A DNA stretch of 64,000 nt from Pyrinomonadaceae bacterium (lineage in GTDB: Bacteria > Acidobacteriota > Blastocatellia > Pyrinomonadales > Pyrinomonadaceae). The translations under genes were made by a program, and so were the position numbers. The stretch's first letter is position 1. Every line of letters begins with the position of its first letter. Below the pieces are notes generated by a model, which was given only the letters and a program-made list of their open reading frames with translations, ran no database searches and was not told the DNA's origin. The DNA lies in NCBI GenBank assembly GCA_030841085.1, contig JAVEDP010000022.1, positions 248,001 to 312,000 on the forward strand, written 5' to 3'. Positions 45,501 through 52,585 of the stretch are shown piece after piece.

Positions 45501-46692
45501 TGCGGAAGAAAGCTATGCCGGCACTTTGACTTGGTCGCATGCGGAGCCGGTGACGGGCAGTCGTGGCGACAGCACCAGCGGCGGTTTTTACATTCCCAAG
45601 GCTGAGTTCAACGCCGACGGCATCAACGTTGGCTTTTCTGCGCCCGAGTCAACTGGGTTTGATAGTCCCGATCCGATCGCGCGCTGGGGAAACGTTGGCT
45701 TGGGCTCAAGTTGCAGTGTCGGCAATCTAAATTGCGTTACCTGCTACCTCGATCAGTTCGAGCACGATTGCGGACAGGTGAGTTGGTTAATGTCTATCGG
45801 ACTGGCTGCCCAGTGTCCCAATAATGATTGCGGTCCGCGCCGCGTACGCGGACGCGATGGCAACCCTCATCTCACACCGCTTACGACTAACCCAAAGAAC
45901 GGGACGCTCGGATATTGGCCTGACGGCTACAATGCGCCGGGCGTCATTCATGATGCCTTCGGTAACCCCATGCGGCTATCGCCCGATTCCTCTTCCTCAG
46001 CTCCGTTCGGAGGAGGTACTCCGATTTACGGTAGATTCGGCGTGTCTGCAGGCGTCGATGAGAATGGGAATCCAACCGATCCCACGGACTGGGAATATTA
46101 CATAACCGGTTACACGATGCCTCTTTCTTTGGCGACGAGCATCAATCCGCAGAAACTTTCAATGCCATCTCTGACTTACAACCATTGCGCGAAAAAACTT
46201 GGCCGAGGTGTTCCAATGCCCGAGATGGAGCGCGCTCGACTGATTTCACAGGCGGCTAGAGACGAAAACATTGCGCCCGAGTTGCTTGCAGTTACCGTCT
46301 CGGCAGAGAACGGAAAATGGTTTGCAGGCGGAGATGACATCAATGGTAGACATGGCGGAGGCACTGCCGATGTCGGTCCAGGCCAACTTGATTATGCAGG
46401 ACTACAGAATTGGCCGGCATTGAATGGCCTCGACAACGTTTGGGGAACAAACACTGGCGTGGGGCAAACATTTAATGGAAATGATCGAAGCAATCTGCGA
46501 GCGAGTGCGCGGTACATTCAGGATTTAGGTGGCGGACGTGAGGGCACAATACATTATCATTCTGGAAGGGGACCATTTTCTCGGAAACCCGAGGGTCAGG
46601 TCGCGCTTCAAAAACGTACGCGCGAATACGATCAAAGGGCAAATAGTTACAGAGATTTCTTTAATTGCCTCCGATCTTCGCTCGCGTTCTAA
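39547..46692 (+). CDS. Secreted RHS-repeat protein with TolB, PKD, DUF4214-like and transglycosylase-like parts
   Basis: A 2381-residue exported protein. Order: signal peptide (about 1-36); Pro-rich stretch (100-140); TolB/PD40 propeller blades with repeated YVMNADGSGQTRLT-type motifs (about 195-500); a PKD domain (about 501-588, SYSWTFGDGGSGSG); a DUF4214-like segment (about 595-708); RHS/YD repeats (about 735-1985); a variable C-terminal part. The last 180 residues resemble a lytic transglycosylase: AARDENIAPELLAVTVSAEN with a candidate catalytic Glu, then ADVGPGQL. A polymorphic-toxin role is inferred; export route is not shown. Confidence 0.85.
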   Translation: MLPRFFASRSNSKTLTVLVCFSLLMATLTPFAVANGAGSSFLRSRAQDNGSTPISGAPEGTLPNLDQVKVRQPPVVRAPQSVASTVRSRRNPLAPRTRRVGDPLPTPSVLPTPTNLPTPPPLPSPSVPPPHVGAAINSDENLWGTSTNGGLLKYLLAWNGPTSITTKKSIQFDSSLDVQSSHAFDFFLLPMPQAGNSKIVFASNRDGSVQIYSMNTDGSGLARLTINSSNDDHPRWSPNGTKILFQSDRDSTPPDPENPGPTKQDIYVMNADGSGQTRLTTDSADDCNAEWSPDGSKIVFQSLRNGSYYQVYLMNPDGTGQANLSNSSAADLQPSWSPNGSKIAFASERDHAGVPAVYVMNSNGSNQTRLTFTGEPFKDAQPIWSRDALKIAFVSTRDSVIETWQETDDDGNYMQKSAIDTNKEIYLMNADGSNQVRLTNALESDDSPSWSPDNTKIIFHSDRERDTSDPTQQLWTMNVDGTNQSLIASNEFRDYSPSWSNNVANQSPVANSGGPYSGVIAQNIAFSSSGSFDPDGTISSYSWTFGDGGSGSGVTPTHSYASAGTYNVSLTVTDNLGAQATANTNVTVSTAGSDQYLASFNLAALARQPYTNESSYWNDILRAAYPNGQTSMVLAMRELGKTLFESSDYAARNRNNHWYVYDLYKTYLMREPDVPGWAYWESVVPANGRENVRRAFDECSEFAGIVATLTPSGAPSGSVSSLASALVDPFNQPGNGLTSRDAEWSVSLLSLPGRAGLDFGLSLSYSSMIWTHSGPYIYFDEDNGWPSPGFRLGFPTVQQKSFDAQAGRNVYLLIAGGSRVSLRQVETSNVYEAADSSYLQLSDNGGSLLLRTTDGTQLNYLIFNNEWHCTQIKDRNGNYIAVNYDWLGHITTIIDTLARTITFNYDGNANLTSITQSWTGQSPPHTWASFGWTTKTVQPSFSGVMVVGASPSTIPVLNQVGLNDGTRYTFEYNTTGQLNPVRSYRSDNVERAYTAYDYNSPADDCPRLIDTYVWAQNWTGINGVPQEVATNYDAPGDGSHTITTQDGTMYKEFYAGSAGFQSASPWARGLVARTEILSGGVTQKSTTTNWTQDNTGVSYQTNPRATETNVYDSATPQNHRRATVSYAAFVLPSGASCSLPTDTREYAGDATTIMRRSHTDYRMDATADVSYLSRHIIGLVKEQALYEVSGAGEMLMSKVGYQYDQTGSIQGSDAPVQHDNSYDSNFLVGRANLSSMKRYDVTNSGQWTVSSVQYNTAGAVVSATDPLGHQSLIAYTDSFSADGDNLDAPRSFVTLAYPTTITDADGNNSYVRYRYDFGARTRVQGPPPQNQSQGAIQLFTYDNAARMERVTTANNNAYTSYVYGPDYVLSLSTVNSVADEAYSTTVFDGMGRTIVAASNHPGSIGGYSASSTIYDQMGRAIKQSNPTETNSGWAPTGDDAAGWVYTQQTYDWKGRPLVTTNPSITSDPNETTRKEASYSGCGCAGGEVTTLTDEGTIDAGVAKRRQQKIYADVLGRTVKTELLNWQGGSVYATTVNTYNARDQVKLVRQFQGEAPSDLNDLSCPIGTCQQTTMTFDGYGRLKNQHAPEQQVDPYNSASTDHTTWDYNLDDTIQKITDARGVITNFGYNNNRGLVTSLTYDSSNVPASANVAPAGAANFTYDAAGNRTSMTDGLGSTSYAYDQLSRLASETRALSVGTFTLSYNYNLANELTSVTDPWNATVSYGLDTAGRLNNITGTGYPVSQFASNMQYRAWGTLKSETYGNGFTEAAGYNSRLQLTGFEVRDGAGQLKMSRTHQYYADGNLKFSQNPLDERFDRAYSYDHIRRGNEAYSGSEARDFVNGTNSGTPTGPYRQSYQYSSFNQVAQQTNRLWSENETVGNTFLNNRRQYWGYDAAGAVVYDDETGYMRDAAGRTVQADSETSHGTYTFDGDGQALKTVLTTPSSHGGTRTTTVYYLYSSVLGLAVAELNNTGLKTKRYVYAGAQKIAEESYAGTLTWSHAEPVTGSRGDSTSGGFYIPKAEFNADGINVGFSAPESTGFDSPDPIARWGNVGLGSSCSVGNLNCVTCYLDQFEHDCGQVSWLMSIGLAAQCPNNDCGPRRVRGRDGNPHLTPLTTNPKNGTLGYWPDGYNAPGVIHDAFGNPMRLSPDSSSSAPFGGGTPIYGRFGVSAGVDENGNPTDPTDWEYYITGYTMPLSLATSINPQKLSMPSLTYNHCAKKLGRGVPMPEMERARLISQAARDENIAPELLAVTVSAENGKWFAGGDDINGRHGGGTADVGPGQLDYAGLQNWPALNGLDNVWGTNTGVGQTFNGNDRSNLRASARYIQDLGGGREGTIHYHSGRGPFSRKPEGQVALQKRTREYDQRANSYRDFFNCLRSSLAF

Positions 46693-46734
46693 GTTCCTAA
46701 GATAGTTTGGGAAGGTAATGGGAATCCCGTGATT

Positions 46735-47445
46735 ATGTCTAAGCGCTTTTCATGGCGAATTTCATTCGCGGTGCTGGTAGCTGCGATTGTTTCAGCATGT
46801 TACTTATCACCACCTCGATCTGTGAGCGCACCCCCACAAAATAACGTTGCTGCAACGCCTTCCGAAATTGAGCATGCCGAACGTAAGAATGTGTCAGGAA
46901 TTCGCGCGATCGATTTCTCTAATTTCACTTACCCTTGGCTTCGAGATCTTGGTAAACCTACAGAAAGCTTTACGCTTCGTGGCGGAAAATACGAAGCGAC
47001 CAACGACAACGTCCCCATGCAAATGTTTAGTGTCGTCTATGGAGATGTTACGGGTGATGGTCAGGAAGAGGCACTCGTCGCCCTTGACGTTATCGTCGAG
47101 GGCGGTTCAGCGGCACCGAACGTCATCTACATTTACGCGACAGAGGGTACAAAACCTAAACTCCTGTGGGCCTTCGCCACAGGGGATCGGACCGATGGCG
47201 GACTGCGGCGAGTCTATCCTGAAAACGGAATGTTAGTTGTTGAGCTTTACGGTAGAGGTAAAATCATTGGTACTGACCTATTTGCTGATGATGGTACCAG
47301 CGCTTTGAGACCGCTTCCGTTTTATTATACTCGCGCTCGCTACAGGTGGAACGGCGCCAAGTTCCAGCGCAAGGGTCCTGCTGAGACACTCTCCGATCCT
47401 GATCGTTATGGTATTCCGATCATGCCCGCATTTCGTTCCGGATAG
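46735..47445 (+). CDS. Predicted lipoprotein next to RHS protein, possible immunity protein
   Basis: The 236 residues from the ATG at 46735 start with a lipoprotein signal and a lipobox ending VSAC. The mature part contains QMFSVVYGDVTGDGQEEALV, an FG-GAP-like calcium or repeat motif. It lies 43 bases after the RHS stop, the usual place for an immunity gene; a periplasmic lipoprotein would suit protection from a cell-wall-cutting toxin. Both points are inference. Confidence 0.65.
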   Translation: MSKRFSWRISFAVLVAAIVSACYLSPPRSVSAPPQNNVAATPSEIEHAERKNVSGIRAIDFSNFTYPWLRDLGKPTESFTLRGGKYEATNDNVPMQMFSVVYGDVTGDGQEEALVALDVIVEGGSAAPNVIYIYATEGTKPKLLWAFATGDRTDGGLRRVYPENGMLVVELYGRGKIIGTDLFADDGTSALRPLPFYYTRARYRWNGAKFQRKGPAETLSDPDRYGIPIMPAFRSG

Positions 47446-47462
47446 AAGGAACTGCAGCACGA

Positions 47463-47798
47463 GTAAATGAAGCCTATTCCGGGTCAGAGGCGCGGGATGT
47501 CATCAATGGCACCAACAGCGGCGCGCCCACCGGCCCATACCGGCAGAGCTATCAATACAGTTCCTTCAATCAAGTGACCCAACAGACAAACCGCTTGTGG
47601 AGTCAGAATGAAACCGTGGGCAACACGTTCGTCAACAACCGGCGGCAGTACTGGGGCTACGACGCGGCGGGAGCGGTCGTTTACGACGACGAGACGGGCT
47701 ACATGCGCGATGCTGCGGGTCGGACTGTGCAAGCCAGCAAGAATGCGGCGAAGCACCCAGGAATCAAAACAGGTAGGCAAGACAGCCAGGTAATGTAA
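47463..47798 (+). pseudogene. Displaced RHS C-terminal fragment
   Basis: In-frame copy of part of the large RHS protein: from about 47540 to 47735 it is nearly identical in DNA to 45103-45297 (YQYSSFNQV, NNRRQYWGYDAAGAVVYDDE), while the first 75 bases are diverged. The last 20 residues (ASKNAAKHPGIKTGRQ) are new and end at a stop. It has no start of its own. This is the arrangement of an orphan RHS tip that can recombine into the main gene. Confidence 0.75.
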
Positions 47799-48046
47799 CG
47801 GGAAGTGACCTTTCGCTTCAGGAGAAAATAGCTAAAGGCAAAGACGATGGGGCATAGAATGATGAGAGCAATCACCCAATACTTAGTATTTGGATATTGC
47901 CTGTTGGGATGTAAAACGTGGGTAGTGAGTCGTGGATCGATAACGAGCGGAGAACCGACAGCCACAAGCAATCCTATGGCATTGTAGGTTGAAATCTTAA
48001 GCCACAACTTCTTGTCGTCATCACGTTTCGAAGTCTTCCTTGCCAT
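47699..48046 (-). CDS. Small membrane protein overlapping the RHS fragment
   Basis: The 115 residues have a charged N-terminus and three hydrophobic segments (AIGLLVAVGSPLVI, WVIALIILCPIVFAFSYFLL, ITWLSCLPVLIPGCFAAFLL). AAGGAG lies ten bases before the ATG. Its last 10-12 codons are antisense to the conserved RHS sequence, so the natural C-terminus was probably replaced when the RHS fragment arrived. Function unknown. Confidence 0.5.
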   Translation of the reverse strand: MARKTSKRDDDKKLWLKISTYNAIGLLVAVGSPLVIDPRLTTHVLHPNRQYPNTKYWVIALIILCPIVFAFSYFLLKRKVTSRYITWLSCLPVLIPGCFAAFLLACTVRPAASRM

Positions 48047-48200
48047 CCGGTATTCTCTCCTTCAAATATTGGAGGCGCCTTGCCCGGAAGCATCGCAGCT
48101 CCCCGCATTCGCGTCGGATTGATTCGATAATGCCGATACGCTAGTCCAGCGCACAAGTCAGCTAATGATGAGGCGGACGCACTCAATAAGCAGGGCCTAA

Positions 48201-48926
48201 TCAATGCATAGCTAGGCGCAAACCTATTAAGACCATTGGCACTGCAACTAGTACAACTGCACAAGCGAACGTTATCTTTCGAAGCACGTAGAGTTTCAGG
48301 CGGATATCGTTAATGACAAATTGCAGCAACCTTCTTCGAGCAAAGCCTTCGACAGATTGAATGTTAATACGTGACTCTCCATTTTCTTGAAGAGTTCGAA
48401 GAAATTCTACGAGAAATAACGCTCTGCAAATTTTCAGTAATCTTTGCAAGAGGAACCGCGCAGCAAAATTGGCGATTGAAAGAGCGCGGGAGCTCGGCTC
48501 AGACTCAGAGGCCAGGCTCGCGATTTCGGTGTCGACCAACCGGGCAAACTTATCCAGTGGGATTCCTTCTTGTCCAATTGGAATTCGTTCGATGATGCGG
48601 TTAGTGATTGGCGTAATAAGCATGTGAATTCCAGCTTGGGCGTCTGGTAGCTTCCGTCCAACGGACGAGCTTCCACCTAGAGTCAGTCCTACAATAATCC
48701 CCAGAATCGAGTAAACCGTTACGACCAAAACCGCTACCAGCAACCGCCAGACAATGCGACTGTCTTCAAGTAACACTCCCGGACCAAAGTTATAAACCAG
48801 GAGTCCCGCCAAAAAAAATATGAGGCCACAGAGAATTCCGTAGGCTGTGGATCTTAGTATCGCGGGCAAAATGAATTTGCCTATCAGTGACTTCGCAACA
48901 TTAAAGAGATCTGTCTTTGTTACCAT
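48201..48926 (-). CDS. Membrane protein of unknown function
   Basis: The 241 residues have two N-terminal membrane helices (STAYGILCGLIFFLAGLLV and LLVAVLVVTVYSILGIIVG), a soluble middle (about 90-205) rich in arginine and helices, and a C-terminal helix (KITFACAVVLVAVPMVLIGL). No family recognised. The 48047-48200 and 48927-49099 gaps show only short overlapping frames that I do not support. Confidence 0.6.
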   Translation of the reverse strand: MVTKTDLFNVAKSLIGKFILPAILRSTAYGILCGLIFFLAGLLVYNFGPGVLLEDSRIVWRLLVAVLVVTVYSILGIIVGLTLGGSSSVGRKLPDAQAGIHMLITPITNRIIERIPIGQEGIPLDKFARLVDTEIASLASESEPSSRALSIANFAARFLLQRLLKICRALFLVEFLRTLQENGESRINIQSVEGFARRRLLQFVINDIRLKLYVLRKITFACAVVLVAVPMVLIGLRLAMH

Positions 48927-49099
48927 CTGGTAGCCTCACTTTGATTCATTCATCACTGTATCTTTCGGGCGCTGGGCTGGCATCAGCCCTGACCCACGGT
49001 GGTTTTGCAGGGTTTGAAAAGCTGTTGATGGACCCCTCATAAAGCACAGTGCGCTTCCATCTACTGCCATCTGCAATCCACTGATAAGCCAAAGCAAAA

Positions 49100-49966
49100 C
49101 TAGCCGAGCCAGGGTGACCAACTAACATTAATGAGTTCAGCTACCCGATCTTTGGGCCAGGGATTGGCAACAATCTTTGTTTCATTCGCTCCGTCGCTAT
49201 CAATTACGTAGAGTTCTTTCCCGCATCTCCCACTCTGGTCTTCTCTGCTGCCGTAATAGACCAACTGATGGCCATCGGGTGACCACGAGAGCCCGGTTGC
49301 GACCTGACCCGCTCTGATTTTTTTCAGGTTGTTGCCATCCGAATCCATCACATATATCTCCCGGTTGCGAAGGAAGGCTACCTTGTTTCCTTCAGGTGAC
49401 CACCTGATCGACCAATCACCATCGTCAAACAGCCCGCACTCTCGCAATTTCTGACCGTTCGCTTCCATGATCAAGAGCGGGTGAGCACCATCATTCTTTT
49501 CAAATATGATCTGATTTGTCGGTGTCCATACTGGGGATACACCGTCTCGGGCAAGCTGTCTTTGCCGGCCAGACAGGAGATCAACGCTCCAAATCTGGTC
49601 TTGAACACCATCTTCGAAAACATGGTAAGCAATCGTTCTTGCGTCACTGGACCAGGCCGGGGTGTACGCGCCTCCAGTTGTGTGATGCGTCACTTGTCGC
49701 ACGCCAGTTCCATCGGGCCTCATGAGGTGCAAGTTGAAGGCGTACGGCTCGTAACCTTCAACGAGACCAGAAAAAGCAATCCATTTTGCGTCCAGTGACC
49801 ACGCTGGTTCGGAACCGCCGGATCGAATCCTAACGAGCTCAGTTCCATCAGGATTTACGATTAGCATGCCGACTGGTATTCCGGGCATGCTGTCACCAGT
49901 ATTCTGGAAGACTATCTTGGACGTGCGCGTCTGTTTGGTGAATGGTCGAATGAGGTTTTTGAACAT
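49100..49966 (-). CDS. TolB-like beta-propeller protein
   Basis: The 288 residues consist of repeated PD40/WD40-like blades, e.g. NPDGTELVRIRSGGSEPAWS, RPDGTGVRQVT, DSDGNNLKKIR and GLSWSPDGHQLVYYG. No signal peptide is seen, unlike periplasmic TolB, so it may be cytoplasmic. Similar blades occur in the secreted RHS protein. No enzyme function expected; such propellers bind partners. Confidence 0.75.
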   Translation of the reverse strand: MFKNLIRPFTKQTRTSKIVFQNTGDSMPGIPVGMLIVNPDGTELVRIRSGGSEPAWSLDAKWIAFSGLVEGYEPYAFNLHLMRPDGTGVRQVTHHTTGGAYTPAWSSDARTIAYHVFEDGVQDQIWSVDLLSGRQRQLARDGVSPVWTPTNQIIFEKNDGAHPLLIMEANGQKLRECGLFDDGDWSIRWSPEGNKVAFLRNREIYVMDSDGNNLKKIRAGQVATGLSWSPDGHQLVYYGSREDQSGRCGKELYVIDSDGANETKIVANPWPKDRVAELINVSWSPWLG

Positions 49967-50118
49967 CTATTTCTAAGAAACAGTTATGAGAGATCAGAGA
50001 ATATTTGGGACTCTTCTTATCATCATTGAACATTCTTCTTCCATCTTCGATCAGCGTCGGCGCGCTTTTGATAGCCCGTGCTTAGTGAAGAACTACCCAA
50101 GGTAACTACGGACTCAGC

Positions 50119-52176
50119 TCATCTCAACAAAACTAGAATAATGATTACGATCAACAGAATGGCTCCGCCGATCATTGCTGCCCACATAATCATCTTTTTC
50201 CTGTGCTCCAAGAGAGAATTCACTTCTGCCCTCATCGCCGCGAGTCTCTCGTCGGATAATCCCTCACCCTCAGCGGCCTTAAGCAATCGGTCCTTTTTTG
50301 TTAGAGATTGCTCGATGTTCAACGCGGCCACGTACGCCTCTGTCAGGTCACTAGTGGCTTCCGTTAATTCCGCGTCGTGCAAGAGCCTTCTGGTTTTTGA
50401 AATCAAATCGATCTCTTCGGGCAGCGGCCTATCCTGATGCAGTGCCCTCTGCAAGGGTCGTATAGCGCTATAGAAACCTGCCACTCGAGCGCGTGGTCGC
50501 TTACTGATGGCGAAATGTGCGAGCTTCTGCGCGGCATCTAGTTGTCCGCTACTAGAGCACTGCGCTATTAGGTCCTTAACGATTGGCATGCTTGCCATGA
50601 GATTAGGGAATGTGGCGATAGATTGATCGATATCACGACCGACGTCGGTAAAGCGGAGGCTGTGCAAGCTTCTCACGTACTGAATTGCGGTAAGCAAGTC
50701 TATTTTCGAGTTTGTGAACAGCAACAGCTGATCCCTACCTGCCCTGGTGAACACATCGATCTCTTCAAGACTTAAGTTTATTAACTCAGCTTTTGGTGTC
50801 TCTATTGAAATGTCGCCCAGGCCTTTGCCGTTGGTCAGTGCTTGATCAGCTTCCTCCGTGGAAATTAAAGCATCTAACAGCGCGGTTCCCGCGTTAATCC
50901 GTTGTTGCAAGTTTTCCTTGCGAGCGCTTTCAATCCTTGGTTTCAATACCGAAATTATTGTGCCCCGCTTTCCAGAATTAGTTGTCGAGATGGTATCCCA
51001 GAATCGCGATGAAAACTGGGGCTGTAGACCGGCAGCTTTTATGGTGAGCATTAAGCCGCGATCGAACTCACTCCCTTCTGCCTCTTGGAGTGACCCCACA
51101 TTTGTGTAGTCCAGAAGTCTTTGCGCCCACCGAGCCGCGACATCTCCGCTCTTAAGCGTTTCGGTAATATTGTGAAGAAGGGTGAGCACGATGCCCGGAT
51201 CAAATCCAGACTCAAGAGCACGCTCCAGGGACTTCAAGGCCTTCTTGATATCGTCAGTACCCATATAAACCCAAGAGCAAAGGTATTCGGCGTAACCAGA
51301 CACGTATGGTACCGACGAGTTACCTGTTCCTTTTATTCTACTCACCCATTGAGATTGATAATCTTTTTCCGCGGCTCGACGCTCTCGACTCGCTTTTGTC
51401 AACATCCCAAGCGCTTTTCCTATTTTGTTGCTGACCCTGACGGCGTGACCGAATTCCGACATTACGTGCTCTTCGAGCGATTCGAGGGCAATCAGTTTCT
51501 TTTCGTCGCGCGGCTGGCATTGGCTTCTTTGATAGGCCCTAAGATTTGCATCATCGTTGACGAGCGAACGGGCGACGTCGATCGCACGCAAGTCCGTTGA
51601 TAGGTCCAACACCTGGGTCGCGCTTTTAAACAAAGCTGCGTCCGCCCGCTTAGTCTTGTAGCAGTAATGCTGCAGGGCATACATATAGGACTCGAGAAAC
51701 ATGATCGGAGGCGCGGCCTCGCCATTCACGAACTCCTCTGAGGCGAGTTTGATGGAGTTCCATTCCGATAATTTGGCGTCGTCCAAGAGGAATTCCGGCA
51801 GACCTAAAGCAATGAGTTTCAGAATTCCTCTTTGTTGGGTCACCTCAAAGAGCTCTTCACTGTTCAACAAGCTAACGTATTTACGAACCTCTGAATCAAG
51901 GAGGGATGAAAGGGAGGCATCATACAATTGCGACACAACTTCGCCCGTCTCGGCTTCACGATCTAAAGGAAGAAAATGATAGAAGTAGTAGAGACACATC
52001 GGACGATGACGATGGGGTATGCCTGCTTGGAACAGTTTCCACGCTGTAAGAGCCTGTTTCGCACGCTCGGCCGGACTTAGAACGGTTTCATCTTTGGAGA
52101 GTGACTTTACGAAACGGTCAAAGTCTTCAACCGCAGGGTAGAAGCCGGGTTTGAACTCAACTGCTGCTTGGACCAT
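50119..52176 (-). CDS. Tail-anchored helical-repeat protein downstream of lanM
   Basis: I choose the ATG at 52176 (MVQAAVEFKPGFYPAVED) because GGAGG lies eight bases upstream; this gives 685 residues. The body is all-helical with TPR-like stretches (KKALKSLERALESGFDPG, AAQKLAHFAISKRPRA). One hydrophobic helix at the very end (MWAAMIGGAILLIVIIILVL) would anchor it in the membrane with the bulk in the cytoplasm. It is co-directional with lanM. It could help dock or immunise against the peptide; this is inference and I recognise no family. Confidence 0.65.
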   Translation of the reverse strand: MVQAAVEFKPGFYPAVEDFDRFVKSLSKDETVLSPAERAKQALTAWKLFQAGIPHRHRPMCLYYFYHFLPLDREAETGEVVSQLYDASLSSLLDSEVRKYVSLLNSEELFEVTQQRGILKLIALGLPEFLLDDAKLSEWNSIKLASEEFVNGEAAPPIMFLESYMYALQHYCYKTKRADAALFKSATQVLDLSTDLRAIDVARSLVNDDANLRAYQRSQCQPRDEKKLIALESLEEHVMSEFGHAVRVSNKIGKALGMLTKASRERRAAEKDYQSQWVSRIKGTGNSSVPYVSGYAEYLCSWVYMGTDDIKKALKSLERALESGFDPGIVLTLLHNITETLKSGDVAARWAQRLLDYTNVGSLQEAEGSEFDRGLMLTIKAAGLQPQFSSRFWDTISTTNSGKRGTIISVLKPRIESARKENLQQRINAGTALLDALISTEEADQALTNGKGLGDISIETPKAELINLSLEEIDVFTRAGRDQLLLFTNSKIDLLTAIQYVRSLHSLRFTDVGRDIDQSIATFPNLMASMPIVKDLIAQCSSSGQLDAAQKLAHFAISKRPRARVAGFYSAIRPLQRALHQDRPLPEEIDLISKTRRLLHDAELTEATSDLTEAYVAALNIEQSLTKKDRLLKAAEGEGLSDERLAAMRAEVNSLLEHRKKMIMWAAMIGGAILLIVIIILVLLR

Positions 52177-52339
52177 GGTGTGTTCCTCCGAGAGCTTCAA
52201 TTGCTCTGGCAACGCTCTAGCAGATAGAAATAGAAAGTTGCGAGGCGAAGAACGCGCCTGCAAGCTGAAGCTAAATTGACTACTAGATGAAGAGCAACAA
52301 TCGCAGCGCAGCGTTTCCCTTCCGCGATGCACTCAATTG

Positions 52340-52585
52340 TTAATGACAGTTGAACAACTTAACGAGCCAGACAAGCGCTGATGGGAAGCCGTCTGAGTCG
52401 CAGGTGTAGCGAGGTGCACGGATTCTAGCAATATTGGTTGCAATTGCAACAGATTTTCCACTAGCGAACCCTCCAACGTAGAGTTGCTGGAAGTTCTGAA
52501 GCGCCGCTAGTAGTATGACGGTAAGAATTGACGGCTTGTTTGCCTGGTGAGGCAGCGCATTCGTTTTGTCCGGACGCTTACTCAA
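52340..52585 (-). CDS. Doubtful small ORF overlapping the lanM stop
   Basis: TTG-initiated frame of 81 residues that overlaps the end of lanM by eight bases, so coupling is possible. The sequence holds one possible short hydrophobic segment (ILTVILLAALQNF) and a Gly/Ala/Ser-rich middle (YVGGFASGKSVAIAT). No ribosome-binding site. It could be a third small peptide of the locus or a chance frame. Confidence 0.3.
   Translation of the reverse strand: MSKRPDKTNALPHQANKPSILTVILLAALQNFQQLYVGGFASGKSVAIATNIARIRAPRYTCDSDGFPSALVWLVKLFNCH

Noticed and set aside
48936-49128. Two overlapping minus-strand frames of about 60 residues
   Set aside because: Mutually overlapping, one runs into the TolB-like gene, no ribosome-binding site.
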